A program made the translations under genes and the position numbers. Positions 50,994 to 60,617 of a stretch of 64,000 bases of DNA are shown piece after piece. The first letter of the stretch is position 1; every line of letters begins with the position of its first letter. The notes below the pieces were generated by a model. That model had not been told where the DNA came from. It made no database searches and saw only the letters and a program-made list of their open reading frames with translations. The stretch is taken from the NCBI GenBank assembly GCA_028278035.1, contig JANQFC010000077.1, positions 1 to 64,000 of the forward strand. Reading direction: 5' to 3'. This stretch comes from Chlamydiales bacterium (GTDB taxonomy: Bacteria; Chlamydiota; Chlamydiia; Chlamydiales; SM23-39).

Positions 50994-52382
50994 GTGAAAG
51001 ACATCACCAAAGAATATACTAAACTAACTAAGCATTCTACCGGCTCCATTAAAGAACTTTTTACTATTTCTTTTCCTTTAATGCTCTCTTTTCTATCCAC
51101 ATATTTGATGATCTTTGTTGATAGATTAATATTATCACGTTATTCACTTGAAGCTTTGAATGCAGCAACAACAGCTTCTTTATTTGTAATGATATTTCAG
51201 ATAGGCGCAACCGATATTACAACTATTGCTGAAGTTTTTGTAGGTCAATATAATGGCTCAAAACAATACAAAAAAGCTCCAGCTGCCGTATGGCAGATGA
51301 TTTGGTTCTCAATTTTTTTAATTCCTATTTTCTTCTTACTTTCACAATTTGCTGGACCTTTATTATTACCAAAATATTATTATACTGAGTTTGGGCTTCC
51401 ATATTTTCAATGGCTATTATATTTTACGGTCTTTTTTGCTATTCAAGGAGCAATATCTTCGTTTTTTATTGGTATTGGAAAAACTAAACTTATTATTACA
51501 GCTACAATTTTAGCAAACATTGTTAATATAGTATTAGACATAATATTAATTTTCGGAGTAAAAGGATATATACCAGCTTTAGCTGCAAAAGGAGCAGCTA
51601 TTGCTACTGGCATTGCGCAAGTATTTCAAGTTTGGATTCTCCTAGTATTTTTCTTTAGCTTTAAAAATAGAGAAAAATATAATACGGCCCATTTTTTCTT
51701 TGATTTTAAATTAATTAAAAAATGTTTAAAAGTAGGCTTTCCCTCTGCTATTGGACATATGATTGAAATCGCTGCCTGGGCAATAATGCTAAGACTTTTA
51801 GCGAATATGGGCTCAGATTATTTAACTGTGATGGTTATCGGACAAAATATTTTTGCAGCAATCGCTTTTTTTACATCGGGTTTACAAAAGGGAGTCTCAA
51901 CTGTTTCAGCTAATTTAATAGGCGCAAAAAATTATATAAAAATTGCAAAAACTTATACTTCTGCTGTTAAGTTATTACTTTTAATAGCCACAATAATATC
52001 TACTATTTTAATTTTTTATCCTAATTTCTTAATCAATGCTTTTTTAAAAGATGTAACATCCGATATTAATATTAAATCCTTGTTTAATATTTTAAAAATA
52101 TCCTGCGTTTACTTATGGGGATATTTTTTATTAGATGGTTTTACATGGGTAACAGCAGGAATTTTAACAGCTGCTGGAGATACTATTTTCATAATGATAA
52201 TGAATGCAATTGGAGCCTGGTTTTTTGCTTTAGTGCCTTTTTATTTTTTGATTATTAAACTAGGCTTTTCTCCAAAGTATATTTGGCTAGTAATGGATTT
52301 TTACGCTTTTATGAACGCGGTTAGTTTTTATATTCGATATAAAATCGGTCCTTGGATGAAGAATAATAAAATTCTTAGATGA
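50994..52382 (+). CDS. MATE-family efflux transporter
   Basis: A multidrug and toxic compound extrusion (NorM/DinF-type) antiporter with 12 predicted membrane segments and 462 residues. Family features are the start ELFTISFPLMLSFLSTYLMI, FVDRLILSRYSLEALNAATT, the duplicate in the second half (VGFPSAIGHMIEIAAWAIML) and the GAKNYIK loop, equivalent to G-x-x-x-x in each half. It exports cationic drugs or metabolites in exchange for Na+ or H+. Translation begins at GTG with AGGG upstream. It diverges from the U-box operon across a 211-base AT-rich region. Confidence 0.9.
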   Translation: MKDITKEYTKLTKHSTGSIKELFTISFPLMLSFLSTYLMIFVDRLILSRYSLEALNAATTASLFVMIFQIGATDITTIAEVFVGQYNGSKQYKKAPAAVWQMIWFSIFLIPIFFLLSQFAGPLLLPKYYYTEFGLPYFQWLLYFTVFFAIQGAISSFFIGIGKTKLIITATILANIVNIVLDIILIFGVKGYIPALAAKGAAIATGIAQVFQVWILLVFFFSFKNREKYNTAHFFFDFKLIKKCLKVGFPSAIGHMIEIAAWAIMLRLLANMGSDYLTVMVIGQNIFAAIAFFTSGLQKGVSTVSANLIGAKNYIKIAKTYTSAVKLLLLIATIISTILIFYPNFLINAFLKDVTSDINIKSLFNILKISCVYLWGYFLLDGFTWVTAGILTAAGDTIFIMIMNAIGAWFFALVPFYFLIIKLGFSPKYIWLVMDFYAFMNAVSFYIRYKIGPWMKNNKILR

Positions 52383-52639
52383 GTTTTTTTAATAAAAAAC
52401 TTCATTCACAATTTTTTATGCGACTAGGCAATCTTTTATTATTATTCTTTTTTGTTAAAATCAATTCTTACAAAGCTCTGAAGCTTATTTTTGAAGTTAT
52501 TTTCCTTCATATTAATTCAATATAATTTATATCTAAAGGGCAAATAATACTTAATTATTTTCATAAAAATATAAAAAAAAATTGAAATAATACTTCATTC
52601 ACATATATAAAGCTTGGAAAACAAAAATATTGCTGTTTT

Positions 52640-53083
52640 ATGCACAAATAAAACGCATTACAAGAAAAAAATGTAACTAAGCTTTTTAAACACATTCCTA
52701 TTTTAACGATAATTGCCTTATTTGAAATAGTAGCAATTCAAGTATATGTTAATTCATCACTTAAAACTAACAAAGAAGTTATTTTTTTATGGATCATTAT
52801 GCAAGCTATAGGAAGTCTTTTATGGGGATATATATCAGATAAACATTGTAGAAAAAAAACATTAATTGCTATTCAAATCTTATCTATATTATTTTTAATA
52901 ACTATATTCTTTTATGGTTTTAAATACTGGACTGTAGCATTACTGAGTATAGCTTTTAATCCTTCTCCTATTGCAAAAGCAGCAACTATTGATAATTTTC
53001 CTTTTCAGTCCAAAGTTAAACTTATAGCTGCTACATTAATTGCTCAATTTATTCCTTGGACTTTTTATGTGCAGATAATTTGA
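52640..53083 (+). pseudogene. truncated MFS transporter gene
   Basis: A remnant of a major facilitator transporter. An ATG at 52640 opens the frame but codon 4 is TAA. Beyond it the same frame runs on without a stop: NALQEKNVTKLFKHIP, segment 1 (ILTIIALFEIVAIQVYV), segment 2, the MFS loop motif GYISDKHCRKKT, then two or three further segments. It ends after FYVQII at 53083, about a third of a normal transporter. The end overlaps a truncated PHP gene on the other strand, so a deletion probably joined two damaged genes. The intact ATG at 52799 would give only 94 residues. Confidence 0.72.
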
Positions 53084-53549
53084 AACATTTTGGTAAATCT
53101 AAGTGTCCTATAATATCAAATAATGGACACTCTGCAATTTGTTTAATTTCCAACCAATACTGTTTGAGCATCATATTAATAGCTTCTTGAGATAATTTAT
53201 TATCACATGCATAAATAATTAATTTATGATCTGATCCAATAATGTAATCAAATGGATGTTTTGATATTAATTTTTGTACTTGATCCAGTGTTTCTGGAAT
53301 AAATTCAACTTCTAATCCTAATTTTACTTTTGGTTTAAAATTGGATGAATAACTCAAAATTTCATTTACATAATCATCTAATCTATTTAATTGCATATCT
53401 CCTGATATTAACAATCCATCATTTGGAATATGCAAATGATCTGAAATTCCTATTTCATCTAAATCTAATTCTTTAGCTTTTTGAATAATTTCTTTAATAG
53501 TTGATTTACCATCACTATATGTAGAATGAACATGATAAGAATATTTCAT
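53049..53549 (-). pseudogene. truncated PHP-domain phosphatase gene (histidinol-phosphatase-like)
   Basis: The N-terminal two thirds of a PHP-fold metallophosphatase. The metal-binding motifs HVHSTYSDG, GISDHLHIP and GLEVEF, with DYIIGSDHKL and DIIGHLDLPK, resemble the HisK/HisJ family. The family normally has about 255-270 residues and further metal ligands near the end; here the frame stops at residue 166 in a non-family sequence (SAHKKSKE), where it runs into the truncated MFS gene. Activity is doubtful. No other histidine gene is nearby. Confidence 0.7.
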
Positions 53550-53600
53550 AATTATAAATATTTGTTATTATAGCTCTTAGAGAAAAAATTATAAATTCAG

Positions 53601-53624
53601 CGGCGGACACAACCAATTCAAACC
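53601..53624 (+). repeat. dispersed repeat, degenerate copy
   Basis: CGGCGGACACAACCAATTC is a degenerate copy of the roughly 32-bp sequence at 54158, 61151 and 63426, in the same orientation. It lies just upstream of the PHP remnant's start and 30 bases from an inverted copy at 53655. Confidence 0.55.
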
Positions 53625-53654
53625 ATTTTTTTGATTTCCATAAAAATCCCTTTA

Positions 53655-53675
53655 TTATAAATGCGAATTAATTAC
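53655..53675 (-). repeat. dispersed repeat, inverted copy
   Basis: TATAAATGCGAATTAATTAC is an inverted copy of the repeat (compare GATAAAGTGCGAATTGGTTG, the reverse complement of the copy at 54158). Together with that copy it brackets about 535 bases holding the B3/4-like remnant, as terminal inverted repeats would. Confidence 0.5.
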
Positions 53676-53912
53676 TTTTTATAATATTCATTAAGTAATT
53701 GATAAACCTCACCAAAGTTAATCCCTATTTCACAATTACTAACCAAATTGTCAAAAGAATCTTTCCATGCTTTTGGAAATAAGTCTAATTTCTCTAAAAC
53801 TCTATGAGTTTTTTCTTCTTACAAATACTTGATTAACATTTTTTGCTAAAAGCACACCAATTTTAACATTTGGGAACATTTGTATTATTCTAGAATCAAT
53901 ACTAAACTTCAT
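53672..53912 (-). pseudogene. B3/4-domain-like gene remnant with frameshift
   Basis: Reading the minus strand from an ATG at 53912, with AGAGG upstream, gives MKFSIDSRIIQMFPNVKIGV followed by LLAKNVNQ, which resembles the start of small B3/B4 (tRNA-synthetase-beta-type) domain proteins. A stop follows at codon 37. A second frame takes over without interruption (HRVLEKLDLFPKAWKDSF and on to NEYYKK) and stops at 53672. One frameshift therefore splits the gene, and it is much shorter than the usual 220-230 residues. The function is lost; family assignment is tentative. Confidence 0.5.
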
Positions 53913-54157
53913 TGTTTTACCTCTACTAACTAATAGAATTAAGACTTGAGAAGATAGCTTTAACGATCAAATCCCTAGAGCCCCTCTAAATTGCATAATG
54001 TATACGATAAAATTCATTTATTGTGAATAAAAAAATGATTTTTTTTACCAAAGAAAGCGATGTTATCTTACATTGGTAAATTGGAGTTCTGCATTATTCT
54101 GATAAAGTTATTTTTGATTAATTAGATAAAATTTTTGAAAATAATTAAAAAGATGCA

Positions 54158-54189
54158 GACGCGGATGCAACCAATTCGCACTTTATCAC
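54158..54189 (+). repeat. dispersed repeat, clear copy
   Basis: GACGCGGATGCAACCAATTC followed by GCACTTTATCAC. The copies at 61151 and 63426 match it over the full 32 bases with few changes. Similarity to the 63426 copy also reaches beyond it (ATTAAAATTACTTAT). It ends 51 bases before the nucleotidyltransferase-like gene's stop codon. Confidence 0.75.
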
Positions 54190-54240
54190 TCGTTTATATG
54201 AAGATTAAAATTACTTATGAAAATAATTCCTATATATTGT

Positions 54241-54840
54241 TTACTTAAGTTTATCAACATTACCCCCTTGATTTCTAATATAAGCAATAATTTGATCTAC
54301 ATCATTTATTCCTTTTTCTAAAACAGCCTTGTAAACAAGATAACTACTAAAAGCAGGACTTCTTCCAAAAGGTTTTGCAAGCTTATGCTTTGTAAATAGA
54401 ATGAGTTTTCTTTGCTCTTCTGTCATTTGTTCTTTAAATTTTTTCAATTCTAGCATCTTGTTTTCTAAAACTTTTCTATCAGCAATAGCCCAAATATCTA
54501 CTTTCCAAAGACGTTTTCCATTATTAAACCTATACTGAAAAAAAATTCCTTCGGGCACTTTATTAGGATATCTTTTATTAAGCTCTTTTTCCAATTGAAA
54601 ACTTGTAACTTCTTTCATTCCAATAAAATGTCTAGCTGCTTCTGCAAAAATCTCTATAACATTGATTTTAGGATCAAAAATTTCATAATATACATCTAAA
54701 TCTGGGAACACTAAAAGATTAAGATAAGTACTGCCAGTTACATGAATTTTTCCATTTGATATAAAAGAACTCCATAAAGATTTAATATCAAGCAAATCTT
54801 TTGCTTCTTTTTGTAATTCATTTGCCACTTCTTCTATCAT
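54241..54840 (-). CDS. nucleotidyltransferase-like protein (199 aa)
   Basis: A protein of the nucleotidyltransferase superfamily. The motif VTGSTYLNLLVFPDLDVYYE has the G-S helix start and the D-x-D pair of polymerase-beta-type transferases, and a third acidic residue is offered by KVDIWAI. The C-terminal half is helical (RKLILFTKHKLAKPFGRSPA). Related stand-alone proteins include antibiotic nucleotidyltransferases and toxin or antitoxin enzymes, and the target is unknown. I chose the ATG at 54840, which has AGAGGA 4 bases upstream; the frame extends to 54894 without a ribosome binding site. It lies in the repeat-bordered accessory region. Confidence 0.65.
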   Translation of the reverse strand: MIEEVANELQKEAKDLLDIKSLWSSFISNGKIHVTGSTYLNLLVFPDLDVYYEIFDPKINVIEIFAEAARHFIGMKEVTSFQLEKELNKRYPNKVPEGIFFQYRFNNGKRLWKVDIWAIADRKVLENKMLELKKFKEQMTEEQRKLILFTKHKLAKPFGRSPAFSSYLVYKAVLEKGINDVDQIIAYIRNQGGNVDKLK

Positions 54841-54978
54841 AAAATCCTCTTTATAATAGCTTAAAATTATAACAAATTTGGACAATACTTTCATGTATTT
54901 TATTAAAAAAACACATAGCTAGTTAGTAAATTATTGTCAAATTTTTAAACTTAATAATATTGTTTTTGGATTTTTAAC

Positions 54979-54998
54979 ATTTTATGTTAACATAAAAT
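54979..54998. promoter_or_regulatory. 20-base perfect palindrome upstream of the MFS exporter
   Basis: ATTTTATGTTAACATAAAAT is its own reverse complement over 20 bases. It lies 43 bases upstream of the MFS transporter start, where a repressor operator would be expected. No regulator gene is adjacent. The AT-rich context raises the chance level, but a perfect 20-base palindrome including internal G and C is still notable. Confidence 0.5.
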
Positions 54999-55041
54999 TT
55001 TAAAATAAAAAAGATATTTCATTCCTTAGAGGAAGTTTTTA

Positions 55042-56271
55042 ATGAATAAAACCAATAGAATATCTTTATCTATTCTCCTTATAATTACTTTTATAGATTT
55101 TATGGGAATAGGTTTAGTTTATCCAATTTTTTCCAAACTTTTTTTTGATAGATCCTATACTTTTTTTTCCTCAATTACTAGCAATGAAATAAGAGGGATA
55201 TGGCTTGGGATATTATTTGCTTTGATGCCTTTTATTCAATTTTTCTTTCTTCCTATTTGGGGAACAATTTCAGATAGAAAAGGAAGAAAAAAACCTCTTA
55301 TACAAAGTTTATCTTTTTCATCGTTAGGACATTTTATTTCAATTTTTGGAATACTATTTAATAGCATCTGGCTTCTTTTGATATCTCGGATTCTTTTAGG
55401 AGTTGGATCTGGTAATATATCGATTGTGCAAGCATCAATCGCTGATATTAGCTTAAATAAAGAAAAAGCAAAAAATTATGGTCTATATGGGATGGCTATT
55501 GGTGCAGGATTTACTTTTGGTCCTTTTATAGGGGGCAGTCTTTCAGTTTATAGTTATAGTTTTCCTTTTTCTTTTTCTTGTATCATTACACTGATAAATC
55601 TAGTAATTGTTACGATTTTTTATAAGGATTCATTAAAAAATCTAGTCGAAAAAGCAATAAGTTTATCTATAGGAATAAAAAATCTAAAAAAAGCCTTCAC
55701 TATTAAAACTATTAGATCATTCTTTTTATGTTCTTTTTTAGTGAGTTTTGGATGGACTTATTTTATGGATTTTTTTCCTGTTTATCTAATTAATACTTTT
55801 AAATTCACTCCTATTTATATTGGTATTTTTTATGGAATAATTGGTGGATTATATGCTCTTAGTGCCGGACTTTTAATACGTCCATTTTTATCAAAATATA
55901 AACCAGAAATTTTATTTTGTATTTCTAGTTTAATAACAGGACTATGCATTTTATCTATAATATTATATCCATCTGTCTATTGGCTTATTTTATTTGTTAT
56001 AATATTTAGTTATGCTGCATCTTTTTTCAATCCAACAATCACAACTATTATTTCAAATAATTCATCTTCTGATATGCAAGGTGAAACTTTAGGTATTTTA
56101 GGATCTGTTAATACTATAGCCTATGCCATAAGTGCATCAATCGCTGGATTTTTTGTTGGGATTAATCCTGCTTATTCAATTTATTTTGGTGGCACAGCTA
56201 TAATAATTGGAGCTTTATATATTATAGGGTTTTTCGGAAAAAATCTATTAAGAATGAAAAAGAATTTGTAA
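55042..56271 (+). CDS. MFS exporter, TetA-like
   Basis: A major facilitator transporter with 12 membrane segments and 409 residues, of the drug:H+ antiporter (TetA-like) group. Diagnostic features are the start FIDFMGIGLVYPIFSKLFFD, the loop motif GTISDRKGRKKPL between segments 2 and 3, segment 4 (SRILLGVGSGNISIVQASIA) and segment 5 with GFTFGPFIGG (antiporter motif C-like). GAGG precedes the start. It may export drugs or metabolites. It is an intact relative of the truncated MFS gene at 52640, though from another subfamily. Confidence 0.88.
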   Translation: MNKTNRISLSILLIITFIDFMGIGLVYPIFSKLFFDRSYTFFSSITSNEIRGIWLGILFALMPFIQFFFLPIWGTISDRKGRKKPLIQSLSFSSLGHFISIFGILFNSIWLLLISRILLGVGSGNISIVQASIADISLNKEKAKNYGLYGMAIGAGFTFGPFIGGSLSVYSYSFPFSFSCIITLINLVIVTIFYKDSLKNLVEKAISLSIGIKNLKKAFTIKTIRSFFLCSFLVSFGWTYFMDFFPVYLINTFKFTPIYIGIFYGIIGGLYALSAGLLIRPFLSKYKPEILFCISSLITGLCILSIILYPSVYWLILFVIIFSYAASFFNPTITTIISNNSSSDMQGETLGILGSVNTIAYAISASIAGFFVGINPAYSIYFGGTAIIIGALYIIGFFGKNLLRMKKNL

Positions 56272-56414
56272 TGAAGCAAAACATTTTTTTGTTATTATTA
56301 TTATCTAGTAGCTGACAAAAATAACAGCTCTCTTTTATAAGAAATGATCTTGATTGTTTAAATCTAGTTCGTTAAAAGATATGTTAGAAATGGGCAAAAT
56401 TTGTGCAAAAAATA

Positions 56415-59400
56415 CTAAAAAGTCCATTGAAAATTCAATTTTACTTGATTTACTAAATAATTGCCCGCAAATTCTCCTTTATACATAATAGATAATGTAT
56501 AAGAACTTTTAGTATATATCATTCCTAGTTCTGGAGAGAAAAAGTCTTTAGCCTTAGAAAAGGTCTGTACACTTAAAATATAACTTTCTGCTCTATTATC
56601 TACAAATTGAGAATCATATGTTTCTCCATTAAGGCGAAATTTTCTTATCCAACTAAATGACAAGTATGGTCTTATACAATACGATGATAGTTTAATATCT
56701 TTAGCAATATTTATTCCTAAACCACTTTTCATCATATTAGAGTTCTTTTTCTTTACTTCTAAGTTTAAACTTTGAGCTCCATGTTCTTTATATGAAGGTT
56801 GATAAAGATAAAAATAATCTATTATTCCAAACAAATTTAAAAGGAGTGATTTAGTAAAATTTTCTTTTTCTTTTAATAGATTCAAGTCAGCTCTTAAATG
56901 AGCTGTAAAAAAATAATCAGTATGACTATTTTTAGCTGTTCGATCAAGGGTAGAAAAAGAAATTTTTCTTCTAACATCATAAAAATCTCCACCACCTAAA
57001 AATGCAGCTTTTAAGTCTAATCTTTTTATCCAATATCCTCCATAAACTGCTCCAAAAGCCTTATGAATATCTGCATGACCAACAGAATCACTCCAGTCAA
57101 GTCTTGCATATTCATAACCTGTAGCTATTCCAAAAATTGCTTTTCTCTTAAAACAATGATCATAACCCAAAACCAATCCACCAGAATAAGTATCAAAACC
57201 TCTCAATTGTTGATATTTATCAACATCTGTAAAATTGCCAAAAAAAGAACCCCATAAATTATTTCCTTTAGTTGTATTACTGTTTGCTGAACAAGTATTT
57301 TCACTGCAAGGCAATCTTATCATTTGATTTGAAAGAATTGATGTAATTAAAGCATTATTATCAAGATTTACAAGTTCAAATGCTCCAAAAGGCCCAGGAT
57401 GAAGTTTATTAAGTGCTTTATTTAAAGAAGCATCATCTAAAGTATCCATTACATCTACAACATTTTTAAGATCAGTACCAGATTGAATATTTAAATTTTG
57501 TAAATAATTTTTTACTTTAGTTGGATTACCAGGATCAATTCTCTGTCCCGCAAATAAAGGTGTCTCAAGCATGTAAGTAAGTTGCGCAATTGTATTTCCG
57601 TTTATTAATTGCAGATCAAAATCAAAACCTTCAGGATAATTAATGACACTCCAAAGTTGATTAATCCCTCCTGCTGCTGTTAAAATATTATAAGTATTTC
57701 CTTTGAAAAGTGAGCCTGTAGGAGTTTGAATAGTTAAAATAGCACCTGTATCAATAGTTGCAGATCCTGTTGCTATGATTTTATCACTTGTACTTCCATC
57801 TATTTCTACTTCATATACTGCACCAGCTGCTTGGCTATAATCTCCAGAAACATTTATCGTACCAATAGAATCTCCAGGAGAAATTGTCCCTGAATTTAAA
57901 ATAATACCATTATATGTTCCTGTTCCACTAATAGTTCCGCCACTAGCAGTCAAAACTCCTAAATTACCAGAACCTTTAACTATTCCATTAGAGCCTAATG
58001 AGATGTTACTTGAGCTTAAAGATCCTCGAACATCTAATATTCCTCTGCTAACTGTTGTTGTTCCTGTTAATCCATTACTTCCAGAAAGAATGAGAATTTC
58101 CATTCCATCTTTAGTAAAATTACCAGTACCATTAATTTCTCCTGAAAAGATGGTTGATTTATCATCTCCTCCTGCTGTAAGAGTTGTTCCTATTGCAATA
58201 TCTACCGTACCACTTCCTGCTAAAGAACCTATTGTATTAGAATGGTCAACATCTAAAGTAGCATCTACTGTAAAAGCACTAGAAGAAGAAAGAGCTGATG
58301 GTGATCCTGTCTGCAGAGTACCAGCAGAGACTATAGTAGTTCCTGTATAAGTACTGCTTCCTGCTAAGTTTAAGATTCCAGATCCAGTTTTTGTTAAATT
58401 ACCTGTACTACTTAATGTACCAGATAGAGTTCCTGTTCCAGAATTAACATTAACGGTACTTGTTCCTGCAAGGGTAACATTATTCGATGCACTAATGGAT
58501 GGGTTAAGAGCTAAGGTAGTACCATTAGACATTGCAATAGTTTCTGTACCGGTACCATTATCATGCGCTAATGTCAGCGTTCCTGCTGAAAGAGCAGTTC
58601 CTCCTGAGTAGCTATTGTTACCGTTTAATGTCAGAGTGCCAGAACCAGTTTTTGTTAAATTACCTGTGCTACTTAATGTCCCAGATAGAGTTCCTGTTCC
58701 TGAAGCAACATTAACAGTACTAGTTCCGGCAAGGGTAACGTTATTTGATACACTGATGGATGAGTTAAGAGCTAAAGTAGTACCATCAGACATTGCGATA
58801 GTTTCTGTACCAGCACCATTATTATGCTCTAATGCTAATGTTCCCTCTGAAAGAGTTGTCCCATTATCATAGGTATTGCTTCCTGAGAGGGTTAAAATAC
58901 CTAATCCTGATTTGGTCAATGAACCACCACTACTAGTAAGATCGCTAGCAAATAATACATCCTGGCCATTTGTATCAACGTTATATTGCTGATTTATAGC
59001 TGTACTAAAACGACTGGAATAATCGATGGCATTATTTGAACTATATTGTAGAGTACCGCCATTAAAGATAATAGTACCTGCTGAGCCTACCGCGCCACTG
59101 CTTTCAAGGTTGAGTATCCCAGCACTTAAAGTTGTACCGCCAGTATAACTATTGGAGCTATCAATAATTGTTGTGCCAGAACCACTCTGGCTAACACTTA
59201 AACCACCGGTAAGAATATGTGAAAAAGTATATGGAGTATCGGTATGATTAAAATTTACTGTTGCCGTACCGGAACCTCCAGTAATAATAACCGTTCCGCC
59301 AGTTGTACCAGTATCTATTACCCCCGAGGACGTGCCAGAACCGATATTAATTATACCAGAAGATCCCCCGTTATATCCCAAGTAGATTGTTCCTGATGTG

Positions 59401-60617
59401 CTACCTATATTAAATGTTCCACTATTCTGAATATTTAATGTACCGGTGCCAGAGATACCAATATAAAGATTGTTATAGCTATTTGTCCAGCTAGAGCCAG
59501 ATCCGTCAATTGTAACTGTACCATTTGAGCCGCTGCTATTACCAATAGATCCTCTAACATTACTCAATGCCCCACCATTCTGAATATTGAGAATGCCGCC
59601 GCCAGCATAACCAATAATAAGCTCATCACTTATTGTCCAGGTAGAGCCGGCCCCATCAATTGTAACTGTACCACTTGAGACGTCGAAACGACCTATATAA
59701 GTTTTAGCACTATTATTCACTGTCCCGCCATTTAGGATATTTAATGTGCCCTCACCATAGCGGCCGACATAAAAAAAACTGTTATTTGTCCAGGTAGAGC
59801 TTGAACCAGTAATATTAGCTATACCAGTTGAGTTGATGCTATGACCAAGATATCCGTCAGTATTAGTAACTACCCCGCCAGCCTGAATATTAAGTGTGCC
59901 AGATCCGACGCGGCCGACGTGAAGATTACTGCTATTTGTCCAGGTAGAACCAGCTCCATCAACTGTAACTGTACCAATTGAGCCGCTGTTATGGCCGAGA
60001 TAACCCATAGTATTATTTACATCTGCGCCATCCAGGATGTTTAATGCACCTGTGCCATTAACACCAACATAAAGGGCAGCACTATTTACCCAGGTAGAAC
60101 CACTTCCCTCAACTGTAACTGTACCGGTTGTACCACTATTATAACTAACATAACCTGTAGCATTACTCACATCCGCACCATTCTTGATATGTAATATAGC
60201 AGAATCGTCAACTGCGACCATAAAAAGACCAGAGCTCGATATATCAGAACCGCCGTCAAGAGTAAATTTACCCCTATTTACATAAGTTGTATTAACACCA
60301 AAGTCTATTACCGAATCAACAAACCTAATAGTGTCGATAGAAGAATTAAGATTTAAGATAATCGTGGTAGAAATTGAGTTTAAAGGGGTTAAAAAAAAGA
60401 TACTACCGCCGCTGATACCGCCGTTAAAGCTGATGGTATTTTCTCCTCCAGTAGTATTAGCATCTAGAATGGCTTGTCGAAAAGAATCAGTTCCACTGTC
60501 ATTAGTATTTGAAACAGAAAACCCAGCTGCTTCTACCTGATGATTAAAACAAAAAACAAGCACAATCAGTATCAATACTACATTTATAGTGCATATTCTA
60601 TAGACTATACTTTTCAT
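56415..60617 (-). CDS. type V autotransporter with repetitive passenger (1400 aa)
   Basis: A surface autotransporter. A signal peptide (INVVLILIVLVFCFNHQVEA, to about residue 30) is followed by a beta-helical passenger. Residues about 140-400 are five or six units of roughly 50 residues (GTVTVDGAGSTWTNSSNLHV, GSGTLNIQ). Residues about 480-850 are passenger-associated transport repeats with a near-identical tandem unit of 87 residues (GTLTLAHDNGTGTETIAMSN). A conserved pertactin-like junction (SPGDSIGTINVSGDYSQAAG) leads to a C-terminal autotransporter beta-barrel (about 1120-1400), ending in an aromatic residue (NFQWTF). The passenger is far more GC-rich than its surroundings while the barrel is AT-rich, suggesting acquired or shuffled repeats. 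It probably mediates adhesion. Confidence 0.92.
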   Translation of the reverse strand: MKSIVYRICTINVVLILIVLVFCFNHQVEAAGFSVSNTNDSGTDSFRQAILDANTTGGENTISFNGGISGGSIFFLTPLNSISTTIILNLNSSIDTIRFVDSVIDFGVNTTYVNRGKFTLDGGSDISSSGLFMVAVDDSAILHIKNGADVSNATGYVSYNSGTTGTVTVEGSGSTWVNSAALYVGVNGTGALNILDGADVNNTMGYLGHNSGSIGTVTVDGAGSTWTNSSNLHVGRVGSGTLNIQAGGVVTNTDGYLGHSINSTGIANITGSSSTWTNNSFFYVGRYGEGTLNILNGGTVNNSAKTYIGRFDVSSGTVTIDGAGSTWTISDELIIGYAGGGILNIQNGGALSNVRGSIGNSSGSNGTVTIDGSGSSWTNSYNNLYIGISGTGTLNIQNSGTFNIGSTSGTIYLGYNGGSSGIINIGSGTSSGVIDTGTTGGTVIITGGSGTATVNFNHTDTPYTFSHILTGGLSVSQSGSGTTIIDSSNSYTGGTTLSAGILNLESSGAVGSAGTIIFNGGTLQYSSNNAIDYSSRFSTAINQQYNVDTNGQDVLFASDLTSSGGSLTKSGLGILTLSGSNTYDNGTTLSEGTLALEHNNGAGTETIAMSDGTTLALNSSISVSNNVTLAGTSTVNVASGTGTLSGTLSSTGNLTKTGSGTLTLNGNNSYSGGTALSAGTLTLAHDNGTGTETIAMSNGTTLALNPSISASNNVTLAGTSTVNVNSGTGTLSGTLSSTGNLTKTGSGILNLAGSSTYTGTTIVSAGTLQTGSPSALSSSSAFTVDATLDVDHSNTIGSLAGSGTVDIAIGTTLTAGGDDKSTIFSGEINGTGNFTKDGMEILILSGSNGLTGTTTVSRGILDVRGSLSSSNISLGSNGIVKGSGNLGVLTASGGTISGTGTYNGIILNSGTISPGDSIGTINVSGDYSQAAGAVYEVEIDGSTSDKIIATGSATIDTGAILTIQTPTGSLFKGNTYNILTAAGGINQLWSVINYPEGFDFDLQLINGNTIAQLTYMLETPLFAGQRIDPGNPTKVKNYLQNLNIQSGTDLKNVVDVMDTLDDASLNKALNKLHPGPFGAFELVNLDNNALITSILSNQMIRLPCSENTCSANSNTTKGNNLWGSFFGNFTDVDKYQQLRGFDTYSGGLVLGYDHCFKRKAIFGIATGYEYARLDWSDSVGHADIHKAFGAVYGGYWIKRLDLKAAFLGGGDFYDVRRKISFSTLDRTAKNSHTDYFFTAHLRADLNLLKEKENFTKSLLLNLFGIIDYFYLYQPSYKEHGAQSLNLEVKKKNSNMMKSGLGINIAKDIKLSSYCIRPYLSFSWIRKFRLNGETYDSQFVDNRAESYILSVQTFSKAKDFFSPELGMIYTKSSYTLSIMYKGEFAGNYLVNQVKLNFQWTF
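58380..58901 (-). repeat. tandem 261-base repeat inside the autotransporter gene
   Basis: Two units of 261 bases (87 codons) lie head to tail, with boundaries near 58380, 58641 and 58902. They are very similar at DNA level; compare AGATCCAGTTTTTGTTAAAT with AGAACCAGTTTTTGTTAAAT at the unit starts. A more diverged third unit follows. The unit could expand or contract by recombination or slippage and so vary the passenger length. Confidence 0.8.
59418..60200 (-). repeat. roughly 150-base coding repeats in the autotransporter passenger
   Basis: This segment encodes five or six units of about 50 residues, each with GTVT-(I/V)-(D/E)-G-(A/S)-GSTW-(T/V)-N-S and then V-G-x-x-G-x-G-x-L-N-I. The G-S-T-W motif recurs at about residues 173, 223, 273, 324 and 375. 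The DNA is markedly GC-rich: in 59881-59940, 30 of 60 bases are G or C. Confidence 0.8.

Noticed and set aside
58003-58872. Long open frames antisense to the autotransporter
   Set aside because: They mirror the Thr/Gly/Ala-rich repeats of the autotransporter gene; they have low-complexity Val/Pro-rich products and no start signals.
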